Source of the DNA: Bufo bufo
Lineage: Eukaryota > Chordata > Amphibia > Anura > Bufonidae
DNA length: 64,000 nt
NCBI RefSeq assembly: GCF_905171765.1
Contig: NC_053398.1
Span: forward strand, 50,126,323 to 50,190,322
Reading direction: 5' to 3'
This document shows positions 11,824-22,620 of this stretch, one piece after another; within the stretch, counting starts at the first letter, position 1, and each line of letters begins with the position of its first letter. The translations under genes were made by a program, and so were the position numbers. The notes beneath the pieces are model-generated. The model saw nothing but the letters and a program-made list of their open reading frames with translations. It was not told the DNA's origin and ran no database searches.

Positions 11824-13663
11824 CATGGGCGTCCGCAGAAATTTTTCCGGGGGGGGCATAATTTTATTGACATCCATGCTCTGTTTGTTTCTGAGAATGT
11901 AATGAAGGGGAGGGGCATATTCATTATCACAAAGTATAATAACGCATGAGCTGTGCAGTGGCGGATCCAGAGCCTGGTCTCAGGAGGGGCACTTCCAGAT
12001 TATTTTTTGTCCGCCGCCACAAAACAATGGTGCTTATAGAACAGACTACACAGTGTAGCGGTATACTGTATATTGTGTGGCACAGTGTAGGCTATATGTG
12101 TATAACATAAACATATTTCACATGAAAACTTGCAATTACTTGGCTTGGCCCTTGGGGATCTCAGACACCACTTCAACACTTGGCTGGGGGGCTCGGAGGA
12201 GCTGATGTTGTGTTTTATCCTAATGAGAAAGATTTCATAATAAGGATTTGGAGAAGGGGCAGAGGAATAGCAGAGCAGGGAGAGGATGGTGCTGCTACTA
12301 GGGGGTCATACCATGTGGGAGTAATAAAGCCCACCATAATGCCCCCCATAAGAAATAATTCTCCTTATAATGTGACAGTGCAAAGAATACCCCCTTGTAA
12401 TGCCCCCAGTTGAGCTAATGTCCCCATAGTGCCCCCATAATGTGCCAGTATAAAATACCCCTATATAGTGCCCCCAGTAAATGCCTCCATAGTGCTCCTC
12501 TCCCCCCATCCTCCCAGTGCCCCCCATAATGTACCAGTATAAAATGTCCCAGTAGATGCCCTCAGTGTCCCCCATAATTTGCAAGTATAAAATACCCCTT
12601 CTTAGTGCCCCCTGTAGATGACCCCATAGTACTCCTCTCCCCTCTTCCTCATGGAACCCACCATAATGTGTCCCAGTATAAAATTCTACTGTACAGAGCC
12701 CCCCATATAAAACACCCCTTCTTTGTGTCCTCAGTAGATGCCCCTATAGTGCCCCCAATAATGTGCCAGTAATAACAGCCCCCCCATCATGTGCCAGTAA
12801 TAACAGCCCCCCTATTATGTGCCAGTAATAACAGCCCCCCCATCATGTGCCAGTAATAACAGCCCCCCCATCATGTGCCAGTAATAACAGCCCCCCCATC
12901 ATGTGCCAGTAATAACAGCCCCCCCATTATGTGCCAGTAATAACAGCCCCCCCATCATGTGCCAGTAATAACAGCCCCCCCATCATGTGCCAGTAATAAC
13001 AGCCCCCCCATCATGTGCCAGTAATAACAGCCCCCCCATCATGTGCCAGTAATAACAGCCCCCCCATCATGTGCCAGTAATAACAGCCCCCCCCATCATG
13101 TGCCAGTAATAACAGCCCCCCATTATGTGCCAGTAATGACAGTCCCCCCCTTGTGCCAGTAATGACAGTCCCCCATTATGTGCCAGTAATGAAAGTCCCC
13201 CATTATGTACCAGTAATGACAGCCCCCCATTATGTACCAGTAATGACAGCCCCCCATTATGTGCCAGTAATGACAGCCCCCCATTATGTGCCAGTAATGA
13301 CAGCGCCCCCATTATGTGCCAGTAATGACAGCCCCCCATTATGTGCCAGTAATGATAGTCCCCCCATTATGTGCCAGTAATGATAGCCCCCCCCATTATG
13401 TGCCAGTAGCCAGAGACCCCCATTATGTGCCAGTAGCCAGAGATCCCCATTATGTACCAGTAGCCAGAGACCCCCGATATGTGCCAGTAGCCAGAGACCC
13501 CCATTATGTGCCAGTAGCCACCAGCATTGTACACAAAAAAAAATAAACACTTATACTTACCTCCTTGGCAGTGATGCGATGCAGGCCTATTCCGGCCTGT
13601 GTCCCGCACTGTACGGCTCAGGTGGCGCGATAACGTCATTGCCCCCCCCTGCGGACACCCATG
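11824..13663. mobile_element. hAT-like non-autonomous element in the transposase intron
   Basis: Terminal inverted repeats CATGGGCGTCCGCAG (left) and CTGCGGACACCCATG (right), with G-rich sequence just inside both ends. The flanks GTACTAAT (11816-11823) and GTGCTAAT (13664-13671) are an 8-bp duplication with one transition, the length expected for hAT elements. No transposase is present. The interior is mainly CCCC-rich tandem repeat. Removing it leaves a Harbinger intron of about 530 bp. Confidence 0.7.
12756..13521. repeat. ~28-bp C-rich minisatellite
   Basis: About 27 tandem copies of gtgccagtaataacagcccccccatcat with unit length varying by the C-run. Units grade from taataacag (left) to taatgacag (13130 on) to tagccagagac (13400 on), so the array has a directional gradient. 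Diverged relatives (cccataatgtgccagtataaaatacccc) reach back to about 12330. Open frames on both strands here are produced by the repeat. Confidence 0.9.
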
Positions 13664-14963
13664 GTGCTAATGTTTGCTGAAGTAACCTTTCTTTGTCCAT
13701 AATGTTTTGCGAACATTGTAATTTCTTTTTGTTGCTTAAATCCCTGACACATAACATGGCAAGATTAAAGGTAGTCGTTTATTTTAAACAGGTTTCCAAT
13801 TTGTGGTCAGCTAATGTCATCATGCATAGTGTTCCCATCATCCTTAAGTCGCCCATACCTTCTGCATGGAAATGGCGTAAACACAGTTGTTGTAACTTAG
13901 TTGTGGGAGTACTGCCCACACCCCAATTGCTGCTAGTGTTTGGTTCATACACACAAATTCACATTATATATTTTTTTTTATTCGTGAATGGACATAGATT
14001 GTTTAAACACATGTCTCGTATAGAATATTATAGGCAAATCATGTATCAGATGTTCCCTTTTATTTGCTGCTTACTGATATGGTTTTTATTTATTTTTCCT
14101 ACAGATTCCTTGCAAGTGGGAACTCTTTTGCATCCCTGCATTTTGAGTTTCTTTTGGGAGCCTCAACAATTTCTCGGATTGTGCATCACACTTGCCATGT
14201 CATCTGGCATCAACTCCGAGAGACGATGATGCCACAGCTGAGGGATTCAATCTTTCGGCGCAGTTTCCTAACTGCCTCGGGGCACTGGATGGAAAGCACA
14301 TCCGTGTGAAGAAGCCTCCTCACTCAGGGTCCCGATTCTTCAATTATAAGCAATATTTTTCGGTAGTGCTTATGGCTGTTGCTGACAGTAACTACCGGTT
14401 TATAATGGTTGATATTGGGGCCTATGGAAGCACAGCAGATGCACGCATCTTTAGTGCTTCTAGAATGGGTGAGCGGCTTCGTGCCAATCAGATTGCCCTG
14501 CCCGAGTCTGCTCGTCCGCCGGCTCCATTTGTCATCGTGGCGGATGAAGGGTTTGCATTGACTCCCCATGTTATGCGACCCGTCCCAAAGCGTGGTTTGG
14601 ATGTCTGGAGGCGTATTTTCAACTACTGGTTGACTCGTGCCTGTCGGTATGTTGAGTGCGCTTTCAGAATACTCTCTAGCAAGTGGAGGGTGTTTTTGTC
14701 ATCCATACAGATGGATCAGGAGAATGCTACCCTGGTGATTCAAGCTTGTGTTGTTCTACACAACTTCACCAGGATTAATGAGGCTTCCTCTTCTGTTGAC
14801 ATGGAAGATTTTCCTACGTTATCAGGTTTGGGTTTGGAAAGGACCCTGGATAGATGACCTGGGACTGCAGGCATTGCAGTTCGGGAACTCTATGCAGACT
14901 ACTTTTACAGCCCAGAAGGGGTCCTTGCCATGGCAGAGGGACGCTATTCGTGGAAGTTTTTGA

Positions 14964-15057
14964 TATCTTCTGGGCTCTTTAGTTTTTTTTATTTTGCAGA
15001 TAGATATTGGCAATTTATTGTGATATATATGGTGAGCCTGCATACATCGCTGATTGT
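14964..15057. other. Harbinger transposase 3' flank
   Basis: T-rich sequence after the last transposase-like codons, ending at the TTAA where the next repeat begins. No convincing polyadenylation signal was identified. Confidence 0.4.
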
Positions 15058-15061
15058 TTAA

Positions 15062-18000
15062 CCCCTTAAGCACTCAGCCCTATTTCACCTTAAAGACCCG
15101 GCCATTTTTTGCAAATTTGACCAGTGTCACTTTAAGTGGTGATAACTTTAAAACGCTTTGACTTATCCAGGCCATTCTGGGATTTTTTTTCCGTCACATA
15201 TTGTACTTCATGACACTGGTAAAATGAAGTAAAAAAAAAATTTTTTTTTATAAAAAAATACCAAATTTCCAAGTTTCAATTTCTCTACTTCTATAATACA
15301 TAGTAATACCTCCAAAAATAGTTATTACTTTACATTCCCCATATGTCTACTTCATGTCTGGATCATTTGGGAATGATATTTTATTTTTTGGGGATGTTAC
15401 AAGAAGTTTAGAAGCAAATCTTGAAATTTTTCAGAAATTTTCAAAAACCCAATTTTTAGGGACCAGTTCAAGTCTGAAGTCACTTTGCGAGGCTTACATA
15501 ATAGAAACCCCCCAAAAATGACCCCATTCTATAAACTACACCCCTCAAGGTATTCAAAACTGATTTTACAAACTTTGTTAACCCTTTAGGTGTTCCACAA
15601 GAATTAATGGAAAATAGAGATACAATTTCAAAATTTCACTTTTTTGGCAGATTTTCTATTTTAATAATTTTTTTCCAGTTACAAAGCAAGGGTTAACAGC
15701 CAAACCAAACTCAATATTTATGGCCCAGATTCTGTAGTTTACAGAAACACCCCATATGTGGTCGTAAACCGCTGTACGGGCACATGGCAGGGCGCAGAAG
15801 GAAAGGAATGCCATACGGTTTTTGGAAGGCAGGTTTTGCTGGACTGTTTTTTTGGACACACTGTCCCATTTGAAGCCCCCCTGATGCACCCCTAGAGTAG
15901 AAACTCCATAAAAGTGACCCTATCTAAGAAACTACACCCCTCAAGGTATTCAAAACTGATTTTACAAACGTCGTTAACCCTTTAGGTGTTCCACAAGAAT
16001 TAATGGAAAATAGAGATACAATTTAAAAATTTCACTTTTTTGGCAGATTTTCCATTTTAATAATTTTTTTCCAGTTACAAAGCAAGGGTTAACAGCCAAA
16101 CCAAACTCAATATTTATGGCCCAGATTCTGTAGTTTACAGAAACGACCCATATGTGGTTGTAAACCGCTGTACGGGCACACGGCAGGGCGCAGAAGGAAA
16201 GGAATGCCATATGGTTTTTGTAAGGCAGATTTTGCTGGACTGTTTGAAGCCTCCCTGATGCACCCCTAGAGTAGAAACTTCAAAAAAGTGACCCCATTTT
16301 AAAAACTACGGGATAGGGTGGCAGTTTTGTTGGTACTAGTTTAGGATACATATGATTTTTGGTTGCTCTATATTACACTTTTTGTGCGGCAAGGTAACAA
16401 GAAATATCTTTTTTGGCACCGTTTTTTTTTTTTGTTATTTACAACATTCATCTGAAAGGTTAGATCATGTGGTAATTTTATAGAGCAGGTTGTCACGGAC
16501 GCGGCGATACCTAATATGTATACAATTTTTTTTATTTATGTAATTTTTACACAATGACTTCATTTTTAAAACAAAAAAAGTTTTTTCAGTTGTTGGGCGA
16601 TTATCTTAAGTAGGGTCTCATTTTTTGCGGGATGAGATGGCTGTTTTATTGGCACTATTTTGGGGTGCATATGACTTTTTGATCGCTTGCTATTACACTT
16701 TTTGTGACGTAAGATGACAAAAAATGGCCTTTTTTACACCGTTTTTATTTTTATTTTTTTACGGTGGTCACCTGAGGGGTTAACTCATGTGATATTTTTA
16801 TAGAGCCGGTCGATACGGACGCGGCGATACCTAATATGTATACTTTTTTTATTTATGTAAGTTTTACACAATGATTTCATTTTAGAAACAAAAAAAAACA
16901 TGTTTTAGTGTCTCCATAGTCTGAGAGCCATAGTTTTTTCAGTCTTTTGGCGATTATCTTGGATAGGGTATGATTTTTGCGGGATGAGATGACGGTTTGA
17001 TTGTTACAATTTTGGCGTACATGCGACTTTTTTAATTTCATCTTTTTTTTATTACCTTTTTTGGGAAGTAAGGTGGGCAAAATTTAAATTTCATCATAGT
17101 TTTTTATTTTTTATTTTTATGGCGTTCACCGTTCGGGTAAAGTAACATGACCGTTTTATAGATCAGGTCGTTATGGACGTGGCGATACCAAACGTGTAGG
17201 GAATTTTCTTTTTTTCATTTTTAATCAGTGATAAATGTGTTTTTTGATTTTTACTTTTTTTTCACTTTTTTTCACTTTTTTTTTTTTACCCAGATCCACT
17301 TGGTTCTTGAAGATCCAGTGGGTCTGATGTCTGTATAATACAGTACAGTACAATATATATTGTACTGTACTGTATTTTACTTGCACTTTGTCTGAACAGA
17401 TCTATGCCTTTAGCACAGATCTGTTCACCACCATGGACAGCAGGATGCCTGAGACGGCGTCCTGTTGCCATGGGAACCTTCCCCGTCTGCTCAGTAGTGG
17501 TCAGAACTTCGCAGACGGGGAAGGGTAAGGACGGGGCTCTCTGGGGGCTGTCTGGGGGCTCTCTCCCTCTCCATCGGGGGGCTGCAAAGGCACAGCAGCC
17601 CCCCGATGGGAGAGGGAGGGAGCTCCCTCTTACTGTTAACTTTTTCCATACAGGGGTCCGTACGGACCGCTGTATGGAAAGGGTTAAACGGCTGACATCG
17701 CATCACAGATGTCAGCCGTTTATACCAGAGTGTCAGCAATGTGCTGACACCCTGGTATACCCACTGTACACCAACGATTATTCGGGGGATCGCGATCCTG
17801 CCTGCCGCACCGCCCGCAACACCCCCCCTGCACCACCCGCCGCCATAAAACCATTCAGGGGTGCAGGGGGGGTGGAAAAAAATGTATATGCGGTCAGGGA
17901 CCGCGGGGATCAGAATCAGCCAAAACTGCAGCAAACCGCAGGTCTGAATTGACCTGCGGTTTGCTGTGATCGCCGATACGGGGGGGGGGGTCATATGCCC

Positions 18001-18167
18001 CCGGCGTTGTGACAGGATGCCGGCTGAATGATTTCAGCCGACATCCTGTGCGGATTAACCCCAGCAGCGCCACAATCTCATTTTAAACTCATGACGTACC
18101 GGTACGTCATGGGTCCTTAAGGACTCGGGAAACATGCTGTACCGGTACGTCATGCGTCCCTAAGGGG
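15062..18167. mobile_element. TTAA-flanked non-autonomous element, 3.1 kb
   Basis: Flanked by TTAA at 15058-15061 and 18168-18171, with termini CCCCTTAAGCAC and GTCCCTAAGGGG, so piggyBac- or Kolobok-type target choice is likely. It carries no transposase. Internal structure is duplicated: a ~396-bp tandem duplication (starts near 15533 and 15929, cctcaaggtattcaaaactg) and three ~300-bp copies of ...gtcacggacgcggcgatacc around 16340, 16640 and 16980. GTACCGGTAC palindromes lie near the right end. Related pieces occur at 23.76-24.48, 38.73-39.2 and 42.9-45.17 kb. Open frames in it, including 17404-17994 on both strands, have no family match. Confidence 0.65.
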
Positions 18168-18171
18168 TTAA

Positions 18172-18672
18172 ACTTTTTTTTTTTCACTTTTTTTTAACTT
18201 TTTTTTTTTGTCCCACTTTGGGACTGGAACTTTTGGGGGTCTAATCCTTTACAATGCATTCCAATACTTCTGTATTGGAATGGATTGGCTGTATGAGTAA
18301 TACTGTGTGTATTACTCATACAGTTTCCGGCCAGGGGGCTGGATCTCACAGGCTCGTCACCGGAAGACAGCGCGATGCCTTCCTTAGGCATCGCGCTGCC
18401 TTCCATGCCATCGGGTCCCCCCTACAGCCACATATGGACCCGATGGCACCGCCACACGCCGCCGCGCATTTAGCCATGGTGCCAATGATTTGAGCAGGCA
18501 CCGGGTTCGCATTTAGCCAAGGTGCCTGCTCAATGATTTGAGCAGGCACCGGGTTCCGATCACCGCCCGCCAGGCGGCGGTGATCAGAACAACACATGAC
18601 GTACCGGTACATCACGGGTCCTTAAGAACTCGGGAAACATGCCGTACCGGTACGTCCTAAGTCCTTAAGGGG
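18172..18672. mobile_element. Second TTAA-family 3' fragment, abutting
   Basis: Sequence between TTAA 18168-18171 and TTAA 18673-18676, ending GTCCTTAAGGGG like its neighbour. It keeps the family features: a T-rich block, gtcccactttgggactgg, attactcatacag inverted pairs, cgcgatgcctt...aaggcatcgcg, and ccgtaccggtacgtc near the end. It lacks the left half, so it is a truncated sister copy sharing one TTAA with the 3.1-kb element. Confidence 0.6.
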
Positions 18673-18676
18673 TTAA

Positions 18677-19718
18677 TAATGTTGGATTATCACCTTCAAT
18701 GTGAAGTTACCAAAATAAAACAACACATAAACATTTTTATTATTATTCTTTTTGTCAAAACGCCAAATGTGAAACTATTTGTAAAACATTGTTTGGTGTT
18801 TGGAGCTGTCCAGCACAAAATGAGGTATACACATTCAAGGACCCAAACCAGTGCTGATATTCTGTCCGTCTCGTCTGTATCTGGCCTGCTTCTACAATCC
18901 AAACATCCTTATGTAAGGAAAACCTAAAAGAACATAATTTCTAGAAAAACAACATGGACCAGGCATCACAAGGCCATGGTGGTAGTAGTAGTAGTTAAAA
19001 ATCAGCTGGCCAGACGCAGTTGGCGCATCATTATACTCTATTATAATCGGATTATGTATTTGTCATTTTATAGTTGAACTTTTATGAATCCATGTTGTGG
19101 TTTGTAAGCCAACATTAAAACTATGTAAATGACAATTACAGTAGAGAACGGGTACCAAATCCTAAAACCTCCAAAATAAAGTTAGCATGTATGTTCCAAA
19201 AATTATGAACAAAACTAAACATACGCAAATAACTACACTATTCAGTGCCAAAAAAAGGCAAGAGGGTGGTTTGTCCAACCTTTTCATATTTAGGACCTAT
19301 CCACAGGATAGGTACACAAGATCATATTGGCGGGGGACCGACAGCCGGCAACTACGTCAATCAACTGTATGAGGAGACAATGCGTGCAGTGCGCACGTGC
19401 CATCTACCTTCTCGATTCCTGCTCTGATTGCAGACATCTATGTTACTTGATCTCGAAAATAGTGCCACACAGGAAGAAAAGAGATACGGGAGGCAGCATG
19501 TGCACTCTGCACGTGTCGTCTCATCATACATCTCATCATCGGTGGTGTTTGGTGTTACTCCCCCACAAAAATGATTTTGATCACCTACACAAAGGGTAGG
19601 TCATCAATAGTACAACGCCACACAACCCCTTACATTATTTACCACTATTGCTAACCAAGATTAGGAACTAATAATAACCAGCAAATAAGGTTTTTTTTTT
19701 ATCAACAAAAATACTTAC
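18677..19718. other. Harbinger interior, no definite exon
   Basis: Lies downstream of the MADF gene on the - strand. A further exon is possible near 18925-18830 (minus), after a TTTTAG acceptor-like site, but the reading cannot be matched to a family. A MITE-like piece at about 19268-19630 has gtccaaccttttcatatttaggacctatccacaggata and resembles the element at 39309. Confidence 0.4.
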
Positions 19719-20583
19719 GGCCTCAAATCCATCACCGGTCTCAAAAATTGCAACTGGGCCGTTTACAAATATGGCCTTTTTTTGGAGCTGCCTTCCCCAC
19801 TCCGGCCTTTGTTAGTTAGATCCCGGCAGCTGTTCCACCGAGTTTTTATCTGTTTCACTATAAAGAAAGGAAATATACAAATTACTCTAAGAAAATGTAA
19901 GAAACAAATATTAAATATTATCAGTACAAATACCAAAGCGAAAATGTTAAGCTAAATCAAGTCTACAAATCTGATAAATGTCTGAATTGGCAAGATTATA
20001 CAGCACATGGTACAGTACTGCAGGTGTGGGGATTCTAATGTACAATAAGTTCAGGAAGGAGGAGATTAGTAGTGCAAGCCATTTGTACGAAAATACTTTA
20101 TAATATGTGATCTTGACAACTATAGGATGATCAATTACAACAGGGACACGTGTCACCAAAAATAAAATGCACATACAGGTTAGACATGACTACTGTTTGC
20201 TGTAGCAAAGGGAGGGTCAGCCATTTAAGTAAATGATGAGGTATGGTATTTAGTGCACGACTCTTCCAAAAACCATGTACAGGCCTATGCAAAATGAAGG
20301 TGGTCCACAAAATATACAGTATTCTGACCTCATGGAATTTATAGCTACATCATTTAGGGACAGACAGGGCAAGGACAGTACAACGACATTGCTAGCACTT
20401 ACCTAAATTTGCACGGCCTAGGCCACCTGCTTTCGTCCATTCGGCCCGCCTCATGCTACGGGCCACTTGCTCCCAGGCTGCCTCCTTCCTAACTCGGTCT
20501 TGGTATGTATTGGACCGGGTGTCCCAGAATTCGGCCCTCTCCTGCACCAAAGTTATGAGTTTTTCAACATTCCATCGTGGCAT
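19719..20583 (-). pseudogene. Harbinger MADF/Myb-like DNA-binding protein
   Basis: PIF/Harbinger elements encode a second, Myb/MADF-type protein that binds the transposon ends and helps recruit the transposase. Exon 1 is 20583-20403 (ATG at 20583-20581): WNVEKLITLVQERAEFWDT, then YQDRVRKEAAWEQVA, the classic MADF helix pattern. It ends at a consensus donor TTTAG|GTAAGT. Exon 2 is 19857-19719 after acceptor CTTTATAG: VKQIKTRWNSCRDL continues the domain, then SSKKRPYL and an in-frame TAA at 19765-19763. Beyond the stop the family-like LQFLRPVMDLRP continues to a second GTAAGT donor, so the stop is probably a disabling mutation. The choice of introns rests on frame continuity and family wording. 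Confidence 0.8.
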
Positions 20584-20754
20584 CTTACCAGAAATTCTCA
20601 AGGCACTGACTGCCACACCACACTAAAGAATTTCACCACAAGTGGCTAGCAATTAGCATAACATGTGACCTTGAACTTCCTGTATATTATTTTTATTTTA
20701 TTGGCACGAGTTCTGGCAGACAGTTTTGCCATGCCAAATGATAGAAATAAAAAG

Positions 20755-21010
20755 GACGCGGATGACAATCGGATGTGCCTCCGCATTATTTTAGCGGTCC
20801 CATTGACTTGAATGGGTCCGCAAACTGTTTTTCGCGGCCAAGAATAGGACAGGTTATATTTTTTTGACGGACTGGAACCACAGACGCGGATAACAAACGC
20901 TGGACTATCTGCATTTTCAACGGCTCCATAGAAATGAATGGGTCCGCATCTGAAACGCTAAAATCGGCGGAACGGACGCGGAACAAATCAACGGTCGTGT
21001 GCATGAGGCC
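20755..21010. repeat. Harbinger right terminal region, MITE-like
   Basis: Shares aagaataggacaggttatattttttt, atgggtccgcatctga and the terminus GTGTGCATGAGGCC with the short element at 61907-62208. In the autonomous copy it lies upstream of the MADF gene and ends at the TTA duplication within DIRS sequence. Confidence 0.7.
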
Positions 21011-21037
21011 TTACTCGGATACTTACTGGAGAATAAA

Positions 21038-21172
21038 CATGGGAGGAGGCTTTTAAAGGTTGGTTCTCCACGTTGTTTCCTGTCCCTGGGAGGCGGGGTA
21101 ACCCTCCCGCTTAGTGCCATTGTGGAGGCTAAATGGAAAATCAAATTACCGGTAAGTAATTATCATCTTTTT
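21038..21172. repeat. DIRS right inverted terminal repeat
   Basis: catgggaggaggcttttaa...gaggcggggtaaccct is the reverse complement of the left ITR. The outer end ggctaaatggaaaatcaaa to tatcatctttt is the complement of the right half of the ICR at 10990-11045. It is separated from the rest of the element by the Harbinger insertion. Confidence 0.85.
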
Positions 21173-21345
21173 TTATTGCCATATTCTGAGGCCCTAAGTT
21201 TCCATAGTTATGTCTACGGAGCCGTGTGAAGGCTCATTTTGTTGTGGGACAATAGTTTTTATCAATACCATTTTGGGGTGTGTATGACTTTTGATCACTT
21301 TTTATTCCACTTTTTGGGGAAGGTGAAAGAATGGCGAATCGCCAA

Positions 21346-22045
21346 TTTTGGCTTATTTTTCAATGAGGCTATTCGCTCGTTTATTCAGCTAGGCCAGGGC
21401 TTTAACTTTCAACCAACGGCTCCCTTGATTGCCACACAGAGGAGCTTGTCTAGCATGCCTCCGGATTTTTCACTTCTCAGATGCCGTGGTCACATTTGCC
21501 ATGAGCTATGTGAAACAGGAGATAACCTGGCGGCTATGGTGCTATTTCCGCTCTGGAGCAGGCAGCATGTTTAAAGTCCCTACTGCTGACGTATATAGTG
21601 GTGCGGCAGTAGGGAAAAGGCTTTAAGAAGCATCTCCACATCTAGTGACGGAGGAAATTACAAGATTGCTCCACTGACTAGAGGATGAGGGAGCGTGTTA
21701 AGTTAGTGTTGTGTAAGTGCCAATTGGTAAAATGAAGATGACATGTATCCTACTCATTGGGAGTATGGAGAAACCTGTATGCGTGTTTTGGCAGCCCTAC
21801 AGGAATGTGAATCAACTATGAGGGACGTGAATTGGGAGTTCCATTCTTGAGGTGTTAGGTGTCGCATTATTGCTCTTATGTAGCTGGAAGATTAGAGGTA
21901 GTCAAAAAAGAGCAAAGGAATATTGGGAAGTTTATCCTGCAGTGCAGAGAAGGCTAGAGAGCATTTCTGTGGGTAGTTTAATTGGGACGTTATGGAGGTT
22001 AAGGCCTCCACATTTCCAGTGATAAAATATTTGTGCGAAGTTCCT
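21346..22045. other. No gene recognised
   Basis: Begins as a continuation of the dispersed repeat (ggcgaatcgccaatttt) and goes into mixed sequence. The open frame at about 21239-21574 is repeat-derived and has no recognisable domain. Confidence 0.4.
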
Positions 22046-22620
22046 GTCACGGTCCCTCCTGGGACAGAGGTTAGAAGATCTGAGAGACTGGCTGCACGTT
22101 AGGTTATCTGACAGCCTATCTGTTTTCACTTGTTGCAGTGTTGGTAATGACCACACCTCTTGTCTCAGGTGTAGCTTGTGGTCATCACTGCTCCTCTATT
22201 TAGTCTGGACTCACACTTCATACCATGCGGTTGATATTATCTGCCTGGAGTTGGAAGAGCTGGTGTGAGTTCCTCATCTGTGTTCCTGCTCTTCCACTTT
22301 CTATTGAAGATAAGTGTACTTCCCTTTGTATTTTGTTGTTCCCATTTGCTCGTTGTTTACTAGGCCTCAGGGAGACGCCGGTTCATTCATCAGTGAAGGA
22401 ACCAGTGGTCTCAGACCCAGTCACTACTCCTAGGCATTTCCAGGGTTTCTAGGGCCTAGGTTTACGGTGTATGAATATTCCCACCTTCAGGGTCTATTCA
22501 TACTGACAGGAGTCAGGGCTAGGTATAGGGTTTTCTAGGTGGTGACCTCTTCCCTTTACTTAGCCATGAGGCCTAGTTTCTGGTCATTTTCCTTCTGTTG
22601 TCATTCTGGTGTTCCTCCCC
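22046..22620. mobile_element. LTR fragment, TGTCACG type
   Basis: Starts TGTCACGGTCCCTCC and contains ctctatttagtctggactc (TATA-like). Near 22505 it has aggagtcagggctaggtatagggtttt...ggtggtgacct, which parallels aggagtcagggtcaggttaggg...aggtgacct in the solo LTRs at 2404 and 4750. No CGTGACA end or target duplication was found, so the 3' end is missing. Probably a diverged Ty3/gypsy LTR. Confidence 0.5.

Larger units (their letters stand above)
11400..14963 (+). pseudogene. PIF/Harbinger transposase (HARBI1-like), two exons
   Basis: DDE nuclease of the Harbinger superfamily. Exon 1 runs from ATG 11400 (MADDSEEEVVLH), has an in-frame TGA at 11436-11438, then reads WIHPIVSQRYRKGHFDTLY...RRSISPEERLIVTLR to 11725. 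A consensus donor (GAG|GTAAGC) at 11726 and a pyrimidine-rich acceptor (TTTTTCCTACAG) ending 14104 join TTGAG to ATTC and restore the family phrase TLRFLASGNSFASLHF. Exon 2 shifts frame near 14230-14245, where roughly ten residues usual for the family also seem missing, then gives NCLGALDGKHIRV (first Asp), MVDIGAYGSTADARIF (second Asp) and VECAFRILSSKWRVF (Glu). A TGA at 14855-14857 is followed by family-like RELYADYFYSPEG and, in another frame, LPWQRDAI up to 14963. The enzyme is inactive in this copy. Confidence 0.85.
11160..21010. mobile_element. PIF/Harbinger DNA transposon with two convergent genes
   Basis: About 9.85 kb between TTA at 11157-11159 and TTA at 21011-21013, the 3-bp duplication usual for PIF/Harbinger. 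It contains a HARBI1-like transposase on + (two exons, 11400-14963) and a MADF/Myb-like gene on - (exons at 20583-20403 and 19857-19719). The right end is GTGTGCATGAGGCC, identical to the terminus of the MITE at 61907-62208, and over 200 bp of subterminal sequence also resembles that MITE. The left end (GGTCCGTTGTTCCG) matches the inner part of the right TIR but lacks about 14 terminal bases. Internal additions include the hAT-like element in the transposase intron and TTAA-flanked repeats at 15.06-18.68 kb. Confidence 0.75.
7167..21172 (+). mobile_element. DIRS retrotransposon, split by a Harbinger insertion
   Basis: DIRS elements are retrotransposons that integrate with a tyrosine recombinase instead of an integrase and leave no target duplication. 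This copy shows the full architecture: a left inverted terminal repeat (7167-7268), gag-like, RT/RNase H and recombinase coding remnants (7686-10932), an internal complementary region (10961-11050), and a right inverted terminal repeat (21038-21172). The right end is displaced almost 10 kb by a PIF/Harbinger transposon with a TTA duplication at 11157-11159 and 21011-21013. Without that insertion the element would be about 4.15 kb. All three coding regions carry frameshifts or stops, so it is dead. Confidence 0.85.

Noticed and set aside
13067..13639. Repetitive peptides on both strands
   Set aside because: Translation of the ~28-bp minisatellite; no start context or homology.
17404..17994. 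Overlapping 160-180 codon frames on both strands
   Set aside because: GC-rich 3' part of a TTAA-family repeat with many inverted segments. No domain was recognised and the two strands mirror each other.
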